A stretch of DNA of 64,000 nucleotides from Nitrospira sp. (lineage in GTDB: Bacteria; Nitrospirota; Nitrospiria; Nitrospirales; Nitrospiraceae): assembly GCA_029194675.1 (NCBI GenBank), contig JARFXP010000004.1:62001-126000 (forward strand), read 5' to 3'. A program made the translations under genes and the position numbers. The notes below the pieces were generated by a model. The model did not search any database. It saw nothing but the letters and a program-made list of their open reading frames with translations, and was not told the origin of the DNA. This document shows positions 7,963 to 17,307 of the stretch, piece after piece. Position 1 is the stretch's first letter. Each line of letters begins with the position of its first letter.

Positions 7963-8884
7963 GGGTCAGATCTTGTTTTGTGTCTCTCAATGAGCTACAC
8001 TCCGCCCCATGGCCCGCCCACTGCGCATCGAATTTTCTGGCGCGCTCTACCACGTCACCACCCGGGGCAACGCCCGGCAGGACATTTTCCTGGATGACGA
8101 GGATCGGCATCGGTTCCTCGGGGTGCTGGCACACGTCGTCTCCCGCTTTCATCTTCGACTGCATGCCTATTGCCTGATGGACAATCACTTTCACCTGGTG
8201 GTGGAAACGCCCAAGGCGAATCTGTCGAAAGCCATGCGCCAGCTCAACGGCGTCTATACCCAATCCTTCAACCGGCGTCACGGTCGGGTCGGCCACGTCT
8301 CACAGGGCCGTTTCAAGGCGATTGTAGTCGATCGGGACAGCTATCTCCTGGAGCTCTGTCGCTATGTCGTGCTGAACCCGGTGCGTGTCAGGCGTACCCG
8401 TAAAGCCGGTACCTATTTCTGGTCGAGCCACCAAGCCACGGCAGGCCTCGTCCCTGTGCCGTCGTGGTTGACGGTGGACTGGCTGCTGTCTCAGTTTGGC
8501 CATCAGCGCGCGGCAGCCCAGCGCAAGTACCGGGCCTTCGTTGCCGAAGGGATCGGCTATGGTTCGCCCTGGGAACATGTCCGAGGACAAGTGCTGCTCG
8601 GCAGTGAGCGATTCGTCGAACGTCTGGCACCCGGGCTTCAAGATACGCGTCGATTGAAGGAGATTCCCCGACAGCAACGGTTTGCGACCCGCCCGACGCT
8701 ACGCCGCCTATTTCCTACCAATTCCCGTGCGGACCGAGCGCGCCGCAATGAGGCCATCCGTCGTGCCCATCTGGAACACGGTTACAGTTTGTCTGAGATT
8801 GGACAGGTCGTAGGCTTGCACTATTCGACGATCAGCCGCATCGTGAATCCCCAGGCTGGTAACGATACACAGAACAAGATCTGA
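7963..8884 (+). mobile_element. RAYT element B with inverted terminal motifs
   Basis: GGGTCAGATCTTG at 7963-7975 and AACAAGATCTGA at 8873-8884 are inverted repeats bounding the transposase gene. As in element A, the stop codon lies within the terminal motif. The upstream 45 bp also match element A's upstream flank. An IS110 remnant begins immediately after it. Confidence 0.65.
8009..8884 (+). CDS. REP-associated tyrosine transposase (IS200-like Y1 family), copy B
   Basis: The protein has 291 residues, about 90% identical by eye to copy A. It carries the same M-D-N-H-F-H-L metal motif, the L-E-L-C-R-Y-V-V-L-N-P-V segment and the C-terminal helix-turn-helix. Differences cluster in the last 70 residues. 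The frame is intact. It lies in inverted orientation to copy A, and together they bracket bases 1743-8008, including the biosynthetic cassette. Such paired copies can drive inversion by homologous recombination. Confidence 0.9.
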   Translation: MARPLRIEFSGALYHVTTRGNARQDIFLDDEDRHRFLGVLAHVVSRFHLRLHAYCLMDNHFHLVVETPKANLSKAMRQLNGVYTQSFNRRHGRVGHVSQGRFKAIVVDRDSYLLELCRYVVLNPVRVRRTRKAGTYFWSSHQATAGLVPVPSWLTVDWLLSQFGHQRAAAQRKYRAFVAEGIGYGSPWEHVRGQVLLGSERFVERLAPGLQDTRRLKEIPRQQRFATRPTLRRLFPTNSRADRARRNEAIRRAHLEHGYSLSEIGQVVGLHYSTISRIVNPQAGNDTQNKI

Positions 8885-8970
8885 TAATCATCTAGAAGGC
8901 TCCTCGCCTGGGTGGTACCGTTGGGAGACCGGTCAAGCATCTCTCAGCCTTTCCAACCCAAGGAGGAGCC

Positions 8971-9990
8971 ATGACGAAATTGGACGGCGGGATTGACCTA
9001 CATGCCAACACCAGTGTGATCGTACTGGTTGATGAGCAGGAGCAGGTCGTGTACGAAAAGCGAACGCCTACTGACGTGTCGAAAACTCTTTCTCACCTCT
9101 GTCCTTTTCACCCACGCAGTCACGGCCTCGTCGTGGAATCCACCTATACTTGGTCGTGGCTGGGTGATGGGCTCATGGAAGCCGGTTACTCGGTGCACGT
9201 GGCCACCACCGCCGCAATTCCGCAAGCCGACGGCCTGACGCATCCCAATGATCACAGCGATGCGCGGTGGTTAGCCCAGCTCCTTCGCGTGGGCATTCTC
9301 CCCACGGGCTCTATCTAGCCGAAAGAAGAACGAGCGATCCGTGACGTGCTGCGGAAACGCAGTCAATTGGGTAGACAGAAGACGAGTAATCTCCTGAGCA
9401 TTCAAACTCTCGTGACACGCAACACCGGCCCATCCCTCACCGGCAATCGCCTCAAGACCCTGATGGCAGAGGCGATGCGCGACGTGCTGCCCACCCCTGA
9501 CCTCGCCCTGGCTGTCACGAGTCCCCGCGCGGTGATGCACTGTGTGGCCGAACAGAGTGCCGCAATAGACCAAGCGACACGGCACGAGTCTCCCTGCGCC
9601 CTACCGTTCGACACTGACTCCTAGGGGCCGGGATTGGCCAGACCTTGGCCTTGACCATCATGGTTGAAGCCGGTGCAATGCACCGCGTTCCCACCGTGGC
9701 CAATGGGCCTCCTATGGCCGTTGCGTGAACAGCACCACACGTAGCAATGGCAAACGCAAAGGCCAGGGCCATACCAAGAATGGCAACAAGTATTTCGCCC
9801 GGGCGTTGATCGAAGCGGCCAATTTCGCGGTGCGGTATTCTCCTGACAGTCAGCGCTTTTATCAGCGACAGAAATCGAAGACGCATGGGGTCGTGGCAAG
9901 CAAGGCGGTGGCTCATCAGTGAGCACGGGCTTGCTAGGGCGTGCGGCGCGAGCAGGGCCCCTCGAAATCGATACGGCGTTTGCCCCACAG
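8971..9990 (+). pseudogene. IS110-family transposase, decayed (copy 1)
   Basis: The frame opens M-T-K-L-D-G-G-I-D-L-H-A-N (RuvC-like DEDD start) with V-V-E-S-T and H-S-D-A-R-W-L-A-Q-L following. It is broken by an in-frame TAG at 9316 and another at 9622, and by a frame change before the C-terminal part (R-S-N-G-K-R-K-G-Q-G-H-T-K-N-G-N-K-Y near 9740-9790). A further stop at 9920 and one more near 9936 complete the decay. AAGGAGGAGCC just upstream of the start is a good ribosome binding site. The left border (about 8884-8909) matches the border of the second IS110 copy at about 17970-17995. Confidence 0.85.
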
Positions 9991-10232
9991 CCTGCGCGAC
10001 GATTGGGCAGGGAGGCTGAGCTCGAATTGGGGTGGGGATAACCACGAGATCTGAGTGAACAGCCGCCTGCCCGCTGTTCCTCCTCACTGAACAAGTTAGT
10101 ATTCCTAATCTGCCTCAGGCATGAGTCAAGAAGAGGGTGGAGCCACATGGCAACCACGAGATCTGTGATCGCCTCGTAGGGACATGCTTGGGTCCCAACG
10201 GTTTTCTGGGGCCAATATGACCAAGCCGATAA
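9991..10232. other. IS debris between IS110 and IS630 remnants
   Basis: No gene. A 14-bp direct repeat AACCACGAGATCTG occurs at about 10039 and 10154. It contains the AGATCTG core seen in the RAYT terminal motif, but the relationship is uncertain. Confidence 0.35.
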
Positions 10233-10795
10233 TCATTGATAGGCCTTCACGATCTGGTCGATGGAAGCGGTTTCCCGATATTCCCGGTGCTTCTTGAGCA
10301 CGGCGAAGTCGTGCTCAATGGGGTTCAGGTCGGGCGAATAGGGTGGCAAACACAGCAGGGTGGCGCCGGTATGCTCGATAAGTTGCGTCGTTTCCGGCGA
10401 TTGGTGAAAGGCCGCGTTGTCCATGATGACCAGGTGCTCGCGGGTCAGCCGCGGGCACAGCCTAGCCTTGAGCCAGGAGTTGAACACCGTGGCATCGCAG
10501 GTGCCGTCGAAGAGGAAGGGCTCTGCAAAATCTGGCCCGATGCGGGCGGCGATCAGTGAGGTGCGCGGTCTGCGGTGCCCGGACGTCAGACCGTACACGC
10601 GCTGTCCCTTGGGGGCATACCCATAGCGGCGTATGACGGAAGGCGCGAAGCCACACTCATCGACATGCACGAGCTGCAGGCCGCGACGTCTGTACCGCTC
10701 CCGAAGACGCAGAAACTTTCTTCGTTGCAGTGGGCTGCGCTCTTTGTAGCCGGTCGTTTTTTTTCCGGGTCCACCCCACTCTTGTCCAAAATAAG
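10233..10795 (-). pseudogene. IS630-family transposase, N-terminally truncated
   Basis: The C-terminal DDE domain of an IS630/Tc1-mariner-like transposase is present: L-V-H-V-D-E-C-G-F, H-L-V-I-M-D-N-A-A-F-H, and P-P-Y-S-P-D-L-N-P-I-E-H-D-F, which give the three catalytic acids. The N-terminal helix-turn-helix half is missing. The homology breaks near 10795, where sequence belonging to the adjacent IS4 element begins. The annotated frame continues to 10880, but only as a chance read through the IS4 end. A non-functional relic. Confidence 0.8.
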
Positions 10796-10801
10796 TTCTC
10801 A

Positions 10802-10890
10802 ACAGGCCTCCGGCTTGTGAGTAGGATAGGTTGTTCAACGCACATCCATCCACGGCGTTCCCGCGCCGTGGCACCCACAAGCCGGAGGTG
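10802..10890. repeat. Leader hairpins of the IS4 element
   Basis: GGCCTCCGGCTTGTG near 10804 pairs with CACAAGCCGGAGGTG ending near 10890. A second short hairpin (CACGGCG/CGCCGTG) lies in the loop. The structure ends just before the transposase ATG at 10895. Such leader hairpins in IS elements can limit translation from read-through transcripts. Confidence 0.45.
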
Positions 10891-10894
10891 CAGT

Positions 10895-12052
10895 ATGGTA
10901 ACCGTCGCCAGTTGCTTTGCGCAAATGCTCGCCCTGATCGATCGCGCGGACTTCGCTCGGGCCGTTCGACAGCACGCCGCTGAGCGAGCAGCCAAGGGGT
11001 TCAGCTGCTGGGATCACTTGATAGCGATGCTGTTTTGTCAGATGGGTAGTGCGCACTCACTTCGAGAAATCTGTGGCGGCTTGGCCACCGCCCTTGGCAA
11101 ACTCGTCCACCTTGGCATCCGTCGGACACCGACTCGGTCCACGCTGGCCTATGCCAATGCGCATCGGCCCTGGCAGCTGTACGAGACGCTCTTCTATCAA
11201 GTCCTCACCCGTTGCCAAGCCGTCGCGGCCTTGAAGCGCCGCCGGTTCCGGTTCAAGCACCCCTTGCGCACCCTCGACGCAACGATCATTGAACTCTGTG
11301 CCACGGTGTTCGATTGGGCCAGATTCCAGCGGACGAAGGGGGCGATCAAGCTCCATCTGCAGCTGGATCACCAGGGGTGTTTGCCCTGCTGGGCCCTCGT
11401 GACCGACGGCGACACCAACGACGTGCGGATCGCCCAACAGCTCACCTTTGCGCCAGGCACCATCGTGGTGATCGATCGCGGGTATCTCGACTATGCCCGC
11501 TATCATCGTTGGACGGTCGACGAGGTGGGATTTGTCACCCGTCCACGCACCAACATGCTCTACGAAGTGCTGGAGCAACGCTCCGTGCCGACACGCGGAC
11601 CGGTGCTGGTCGATGAGGTGATCCGTCTCACCAGTTCCCATGCGGCTGACCGGTGCTCGGTCCCCCTGCGACAGGTGACGATCTGGGATGAGAGACAGCA
11701 GCGGCCGCTACGGTTCCTGACCACTCTCATGCAGCTTGCGGCCAGCACGATTGCCGCCATCTATCGGGAGCGCTGGCAGATCGAACTCCTCTTCAAGGCC
11801 TTGAAACAGCATCTCCGGATCAAGACGTTTGTGGGCACGAGTGAGAACGCCGTACAGGTCCAAATCTGGATCGCCCTGCTCGCGATGCTGCTGTTGAAAT
11901 TTCTGCAGCTGAAGTCCACGTGGCCCTGGAGTCTCTCGAATCTGGCCGCGTTGCTCCGCTTCAATCTGTTGACCTATCGGGATCTGTGGGACTGGCTCAA
12001 TGCGCCCTTTGAACGGCCGCTGCTCATACCAGCGCCGCCCCAACTGTGCTAG
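10895..12052 (+). CDS. IS4-family transposase
   Basis: This 385-residue transposase has an N-terminal DUF4372-like region (~1-75: F-C-Q-M-G-S-A-H-S-L-R-E-I) and a DDE domain with T-L-D-A-T-I and V-I-D-R-G-Y-L-D-Y. The family signature Y-R-E-R-W-Q-I-E-L-L-F-K is at ~296-307. I choose the ATG at 10895 rather than an upstream frame extension because GGAGGTGCAGT precedes it and homology begins there. The gene is intact. On its left the IS630 relic is cut. On its right IS1380 homology resumes within a few bases of the stop, so the right terminal repeat may be lost or overlap the gene end. Confidence 0.88.
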   Translation: MVTVASCFAQMLALIDRADFARAVRQHAAERAAKGFSCWDHLIAMLFCQMGSAHSLREICGGLATALGKLVHLGIRRTPTRSTLAYANAHRPWQLYETLFYQVLTRCQAVAALKRRRFRFKHPLRTLDATIIELCATVFDWARFQRTKGAIKLHLQLDHQGCLPCWALVTDGDTNDVRIAQQLTFAPGTIVVIDRGYLDYARYHRWTVDEVGFVTRPRTNMLYEVLEQRSVPTRGPVLVDEVIRLTSSHAADRCSVPLRQVTIWDERQQRPLRFLTTLMQLAASTIAAIYRERWQIELLFKALKQHLRIKTFVGTSENAVQVQIWIALLAMLLLKFLQLKSTWPWSLSNLAALLRFNLLTYRDLWDWLNAPFERPLLIPAPPQLC

Positions 12053-12591
12053 GGGCGCCCTGGTTTCTTCGGGTTGTAGCCGACCACCGCCCCGTCCTGC
12101 TTGCCGTACAGGCACTTCACCGTTGTATCCAGGTCCAGAATCCACGGCGTAGTGAGTAACGGCTGCGTCGTCTTCGCCAGATGTCGGTTGAGCCAGACCA
12201 CGCCCAACGACTCATCTATCCGGGCGAGTGCGCGTCGCACCGCATCCTCCGAAACCAGCTGCGCGACGCCCAGGAGCTCAGGGTGAATGCCGTCATGACG
12301 AATCGCTGTGATATGCGCATAGCGGTGGTGGCCACAGAGGATCGATAGCCGCAACGTCGCGAGCACGGCGCGCTTATCCGACGCATGGTTGCTCTGGTAG
12401 ACCAGTGGGCAATCGGCCACCCACGCCTCAAATACGCCGCTCACCTTGAGAAATTCGATGAAGAAGGGCAACTGGCCAAGCGGCGTGACGGCCGCCGCTG
12501 GATCCCATTCGACGTGGATTCGCCCTCCGAAGGTATCAAGCGCGATCACCCCGTTCTGTCCTGCCAATGCCTTGCGTGTTGCCTCACCCAT
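12053..12591 (-). pseudogene. IS1380-family transposase, C-terminally truncated
   Basis: From ATG 12591 the protein opens M-G-E-A-T-R-K-A-L-A-G-Q-N-G. It runs ~180 residues to D-L-D-T-T-V-K, then L-Y-G-K-Q-D-G-A, then G-Y-N-P-K-K-P-G-R-P, the hallmark region of IS1380 transposases. There it is cut at the IS4 boundary. The remaining ~250 residues are absent. An open frame extends upstream to 12843, but that part belongs to a separate inverted repeat (12718-12843). Confidence 0.8.
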
Positions 12592-12717
12592 TCGGTGACT
12601 CCCTTTGCGCGAAGAACGATGCCCCCAATCCGCTTCCAGCAAGGCTATCCCGGAGCAGGCCGCTGCTTCAACTGCCGTTTCTAGGATAAATGGCCAGGGG
12701 CGGGAACGCCTACGTCT

Positions 12718-12843
12718 CTTCGCCTTGATCCTGATGGGTGACTGGTGCGACTCAGGGGACGACGTCGACACCGCAACCTGAGAAAACTCGGATGCAGTGA
12801 AACGAGGTGGCGGGCGATCGTGAGGGAAGTCGTCGGAGTACAT
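12718..12843. repeat. Inverted repeat, left copy
   Basis: About 125 bp here match 15008-15135 in inverted orientation. The best block, containing CTTGATCCTGATGGG and GACTGGTGCG, differs at only two of 36 positions. The rest is about 70% by eye. The two copies bracket the secreted amine-oxidase-like gene. Confidence 0.55.
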
Positions 12844-13006
12844 GAGAACGCTCAGAACCAGAGGAGATGTGTGCCCACGGACCGGAGCCTTCTAATGGGC
12901 GACCCCTCTAGTTCTGCCGCGTTGCGTGTCTCAAGCCCCTCTGCCGTCAGCTGGAGACGCTGTGGCTCGCTTCGAGTGGTCCTGTGACGCCACCGCACTG
13001 ATTCCT

Positions 13007-14518
13007 TCACCGTGTCACGGTCAAGGTGATAGGGACGGTGCTATTGCCGGAGGCTGACGACCCGGTCACTGCGACGGTCGAGGTGCTGGCCGGTGTGCCC
13101 GTGGCTGATGCCCCTCCTCCACCAGAGGTCGTGGCCGGCGGGGGCGTCGACTCGCTGCCGCTGCAACTCCACAGGCCGGCGAGTGCCAGCACCATCACGC
13201 CACCGGCGAGGAGACTCAGCACGCGGCCGTCCACTCCACGCCGTCGGATCAGCCCCCCAAGCGGCATCAGCAGCACAGGCGTCACCAGCGAAGCGACCAG
13301 CGTGGCGATCCGTCCGGGAGACAGCGCCGCCGCCGGCCCGCTTTTCGTGGTGATCGTCAGCGTCGTGGCCACCGGTCCGCCGGCCGGCGTCACTGTGGCG
13401 GGGGTAAAGTTGCACGCGGCACCGACTGGTAGGCCGCCACAACTGAAGCTGACCGGCTGATTGAACCCGGCATCCGGCGTCACGGTGAGTGTGGTGGTTC
13501 CACTGTTCCCGGCCGCCACCGTCACGTGAGTCGGCGAGGCCCCGAGCGTGAAGGACGCGGCGCCGGTCGTCGGGCAGGGCCCGCTGCTCCCGTCGTCGCA
13601 CATCACCGCCAGCCGAAGGCCCGTGGAATGCCAGAGCTCGCTGCCTTCGGCCGCGCTATGCGGGAGATAGCCCTCGTACCAGAAGACGAGATCCTTACCA
13701 TCAATCGCCTCGCCATTGTTATACGGGACTTGGACTTTCGGGCCATAGGTCCAGCCCGTGTCCTCGGAGCTCCGGTAGAGCCGTCCAAACACGGTGTTGT
13801 TGGCAGACCCACTCACAGGGTCCGTGGTTTGATCGGGAATCGTGAAGTCCGTGAAGCCTGGCAGCACATCCACGTAGCTGTTCGTCCCTGAGCCACGCAC
13901 CCGCCATGCATTGTTGAGTGCGTCGGTGACCTTGGCATCGAACTCAATCGGCTTGACCTGATATCCGCTCGAGGTGTTCTGCAGAATCTGATCATTACTC
14001 CCGCCCTGGATGTCAAAATCAATCCGCCAGTTGGGATAGTGGACATGGTCCATCACACACTGCAGGCCCTTACTGTACACATGGGCGTCCAGGATGCCGT
14101 CGGCACTGAGATAATAGACTTGATAGATGTCGTAGTGGCCGATGACATCGCGGATGCCGATCTCATACCATTGCCGGCCATTGAGGGTAAACTCCCGCTT
14201 GGCCACCTTGGCATTGTTGGCCCAGGGGATCGGGGAGAGGGCGCCCCCCAGCCGGTCCGCATAGGGGCCACACACATTATCCGTGTAGAACACGCGCATG
14301 ACCGGAAAGCTCAGTTTGTAGATGAACGGAAACCCTTTATATTGGACGCCCTTCAGCGACAGACCATCAAATTTCCCGCTCACCTCATAGGTAAACGTCC
14401 ACTCGTTCCACGTCACAGAGCCCGAGGTTTGGGCCAGACTGGACAGGGGGAGCATCGCGATGCTCGTGAGCAGCGCCCCCGCGAAAAGAAGTGACCGCAG
14501 CATGCACGCGCGCATCAT
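13007..14518 (-). CDS. Secreted copper amine oxidase-like protein with Ig-like tail
   Basis: Starting from the ATG at 14518, which follows GAGAGGAGCT, the protein has 503 residues. Residues 1-30 are a signal peptide (R-S-L-L-F-A-G-A-L-L-T-S-I-A-M, cleavage near L-A|Q-T). The next ~300 residues resemble the C-terminal beta-sandwich of copper amine oxidases: I-G-H-Y-D-I-Y-Q-V-Y-Y, a D-H-V-H-Y-P-N-W-R-I-D-F-D-I-Q-G-G-S-N block with a candidate His-x-His. I did not find the topaquinone N-Y-D/E motif, so activity is doubtful. Residues ~325-395 form an Ig-like repeat (S-C-G-G-L-P-V-G-A-x-C-N-F-T-P). A membrane helix, low-complexity Ser/Thr/Gly and a half repeat follow. Function unknown. Confidence 0.6.
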   Translation of the reverse strand: MMRACMLRSLLFAGALLTSIAMLPLSSLAQTSGSVTWNEWTFTYEVSGKFDGLSLKGVQYKGFPFIYKLSFPVMRVFYTDNVCGPYADRLGGALSPIPWANNAKVAKREFTLNGRQWYEIGIRDVIGHYDIYQVYYLSADGILDAHVYSKGLQCVMDHVHYPNWRIDFDIQGGSNDQILQNTSSGYQVKPIEFDAKVTDALNNAWRVRGSGTNSYVDVLPGFTDFTIPDQTTDPVSGSANNTVFGRLYRSSEDTGWTYGPKVQVPYNNGEAIDGKDLVFWYEGYLPHSAAEGSELWHSTGLRLAVMCDDGSSGPCPTTGAASFTLGASPTHVTVAAGNSGTTTLTVTPDAGFNQPVSFSCGGLPVGAACNFTPATVTPAGGPVATTLTITTKSGPAAALSPGRIATLVASLVTPVLLMPLGGLIRRRGVDGRVLSLLAGGVMVLALAGLWSCSGSESTPPPATTSGGGGASATGTPASTSTVAVTGSSASGNSTVPITLTVTR

Positions 14519-15308
14519 AGCTCCTCTCGGATTTGCAGGATTCGTTGATTCGTCAAGTCGATCCACACCATCAGCTGCGGCGGCGCATCATCGTGCTTAT
14601 GGAAGGGGATGTAAATGACGCGTGTGTTATAAGAGCCAGTACCTTCCGGATTATAGGCAAGAATATCATAGGCCCGCAACCCGGCTACCCGGTGAGGTGA
14701 AGTAATCTTCTCTGTGTAAAAGGCGAAGGGTGTAAGCTGGGCGCTGCTGACGGAGGAGACGGTCAGTGCGCAGACGGTCTCACGGTTGACGCGGGACTTT
14801 AGACGACGCGGTGGCGTAGTTTCATCGAGCCCGCCTCACGAATGACTGGTTGTACCTCTTTCTGGATGGGAACAACGAGTTTGGGTCACCTATGAAAACA
14901 GCTGTCAAGAGCGAGCCCGAGAGCGTCTCAAAGGGGTCGCCCATCTCGAAGGCTTCGGTCAAGAGGCACAGCCCACCCTGCGCCCTCTTCTTCTGCGAAC
15001 GGGGCGAGGTATCCGACGACATCTTCCCTCGCCAGGCCGGGCGCGTGCCTTCGCCGCATCCCGGTTGTCCTCGTCAGCGGTGTCGGCTCGTACCTGAGCC
15101 GCACCAGTCCCCCATCAGGATCAAGGCGTGGGAGCGAGCCCCCTGAGGATCGACTCCGGCCCCTGGCACGTCGTGCCCCAGACAACCGTCGGTTCCCGGT
15201 CGCGTCCACCGTAGATACGCACAGGATGTCTGGCTACCAGTGGGCTGGTGCCACCCCCGTCATGGCTCGCAACCGAGGCGTCTCAGTCCCTACGCCAGTG
15301 GCGAGGGA
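14519..15308. other. Non-coding accessory spacer
   Basis: No credible gene. It contains the right copy of the inverted repeat (15008-15135). The rest shows no recognisable element. Confidence 0.4.
15008..15135. repeat. Inverted repeat, right copy
   Basis: Inverted match to 12718-12843, including CACCAGTC then CCCATCAGGATCAAG. Conceptual translations of both copies end H-Q-S-P-I-R-I-K-A, so they may come from a once-coding segment. Confidence 0.55.
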
Positions 15309-15529
15309 TCATGACGGGGTGAGGGCTGGGGCTAATCGGGAGTGCGGAGTCGCGCCCCAACCCCTTTGTGAGCTCCCAGCCTCACCCCAAGTTCCGGGCC
15401 CCTCCCCCAACGCACGGTGCAGATCGAACGGCACCTGCTCGTGCAACAGGTGAGAACAGGCGCGCGCGAGCTTATGTGCCACGGCCTTGAGCGCGACCAA
15501 TGGATGCGTCCGGGCCTGCTTCCGCTGAT

Positions 15530-15723
15530 CCCGGATTCCGCAGTTGAAATCCAAGGTGCGTTCACAAGTTGCGGTCAATCCAAATGAATTCTTGTACTGC
15601 CACCAAGACAGCATTCACCACGCTCAACTGCGGCGCAGTTCAGAAATGGCAATTCAAGACATTGATTATCAACGTGTTTCTGAAACTGGTTTTTTCGATT
15701 CGGTCGCTACTGCGGAATCCGGG
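15530..15723. mobile_element. 194-bp MITE with 15-bp terminal inverted repeats
   Basis: CCCGGATTCCGCAGT (15530-15544) and ACTGCGGAATCCGGG (15709-15723) are perfect inverted repeats. CTGAT directly flanks both ends (15525-15529 and 15724-15728) as a 5-bp target duplication. Deleting the element and one CTGAT rejoins the IS110 frame as Y-Y-Q-R-K-Q-A-R-T-H, proving insertion. It has no coding capacity. The CC-initial ends and 5-bp duplication suggest mobilisation by an IS1380-type transposase (inference). Confidence 0.85.
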
Positions 15724-16103
15724 CTGATAATACGTACGAATCACCACTGCCTAGCGAATCGCACAGTGAGCGGCTTCGATAAACGCCCAGCTTAAATACT
15801 TGTTGCCGTTCTTCGTGTTGCCGGCCCCTTTCCGTGTGCCGTTGCTCACGTGCTCGCTGCCGACGCAGCGACCGTAGGACGCGAAGTGCCCCACGGTCAC
15901 GAATCGACGGATGGCGCCGACTTCCACGAGAATCGTGCGGGCCAAGATCGGCCCGATGCCGGGGACCGTCTGCAGCAGCGCATAGCCGGGCTGGGTCCGC
16001 CCCGCCGCCCGGACCTGGTCCGCGAGCGTGTGGACTGCCTGCTCCAGACACTGCCACACCGTCTAGGAACTCGCGACCGTCTGCACGTGTGTGACCCCGG
16101 TTG

Positions 16104-17019
16104 TCAATAGTGGACGCCATGAATTGCCGCCTCACGCCGCCAGCTGTTGACGAGCCCACTGCTGGGCAAACACCGCGGGCGAGCAATTTCCCAGCCTGGA
16201 ATGCCGACGCTGACGGTTATAGAGAAGAGCTCGATGTACTCCGTGATCTCTCGCCGAGCCTGCTCCCGTGTTTCATACCGCCGGTGGTGCACCAGCTCAT
16301 TCTTGAGCGTTCCCCAGAAACTCTCCATCGGCGCGTTATCATAGCAGTTGCCCTTCCGACTCATAGACGGGGTCAGGCCGAACTGCCGCAATTGCGCTTG
16401 ATAGTCCTGGGCACAATATTGAGAGCCGCGATCAGAATGATGAATGAGCCCCGGGGCCGGGCGCTTGGTGTCGAGAGCGTTCCTGAGCGCCCCCTGCACC
16501 AAGTCCGTCGTCATCCGCGCCCCCTCGCATGCCCAACCACCTCACATGTATACAGATCTTTGATCCCCGCCAGATACAACCACCCTTCTGCGGTGGGGAT
16601 ATACGTGATGTCGGTGACCCAGGTCTCGTTCGGGCGCGTGGCGACAAACGTTTGGGCCAAGACATTCTCCGCCACCGGCAGCGAGTGCTTTGAATCCGTC
16701 GTGGTCGTGAACCAGCGCACCTGTTTGCAACGTAGTCTCAGTTTCTTGCGTAGCCGTTTGATGCGTCCGACCCCAGCGGGGAACCCATCCTCACGCAATT
16801 CCGCTTGGAGACGTTCCGGCCCATAGGTCTGCCGGGTGCGCACATGCGCGGCCTGGATCGCCACTTCTAGGCGCGCGTTCTCCTGAGCGCGCTTCGAGGG
16901 ACGGCGCGTGCGCCAGGCATAGTACCCACTTCGGGACACCTCCAGCACCCGACACAACACACTCAGGGGATACTGGGGCCGCAGCGTCCTCATGAGCGCG
17001 TACCGGGCAGCTGCGCCTT
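16104..17019 (-). pseudogene. IS3 orfB (integrase domain), frameshifted, copy 1
   Basis: The upstream part contains the HTH_21-like region and T-W-V-T-D-I-T-Y-I-P (first catalytic Asp). The frame then stops at 16511 after V-G-H-A-R-G-R-G. The remainder, with H-H-S-D-R-G-S-Q-Y and N-C-Y-D-N-A-P-M-E-S-F-W (second Asp, catalytic Glu), is in the next frame from 16514. A single missing T in the G-run near 16521 explains the break. The same break is in copy 2. A second, private 2-bp insertion near 16221 ruins the C-terminal end. Confidence 0.85.
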
Positions 17020-17307
17020 GGCAAAGTACGCGGTGGCTTTTTTTAAGATGTCGCGCTCCATCCGCGCCTCGGCCAGGTCGCGCTTCAGCCGAGAGACCTC
17101 GGCCTCCAGCTCTGTCACGGGCCGTCGGCTCTCCCCCAGCGTCGCGAGCTGACCGCGCCGGGCTCGACACACCCAGTTCTCGAGCGTCTTGCCCGACATG
17201 GCCAGGCGTCTTGCTACCTCTGGAATCGTCAACTTCTGTTCCAGGACCAGCTGCACCGCTTGCTCACGGAACTCCTTCGTATACTGCTGTCGCGGAACTC
17301 GTTCCAT
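16990..17307 (-). CDS. IS3 orfA (helix-turn-helix protein), copy 1
   Basis: This 105-residue protein begins M-E-R-V-P-R-Q-Q-Y-T-K-E-F-R-E-Q-A-V with an HTH (I-P-E-V-A-R-R-L-A-M-S-G-K-T-L-E-N-W-V) and a leucine-zipper-like coil, as in IS3 OrfA. A run of seven A (17044-17038) in the L-K-K-A codons is the expected -1 frameshift site: slipping there joins it to the orfB frame (…L-K-K-S-H-R). A product of that shift would still meet the downstream orfB break. Confidence 0.88.
   Translation of the reverse strand: MERVPRQQYTKEFREQAVQLVLEQKLTIPEVARRLAMSGKTLENWVCRARRGQLATLGESRRPVTELEAEVSRLKRDLAEARMERDILKKATAYFAKAQLPGTRS

Noticed and set aside
16101..16826. 241-codon plus-strand frame, also at 62761-63441
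   Set aside because: Antisense to IS3 orfB. It recurs only because the IS recurs.
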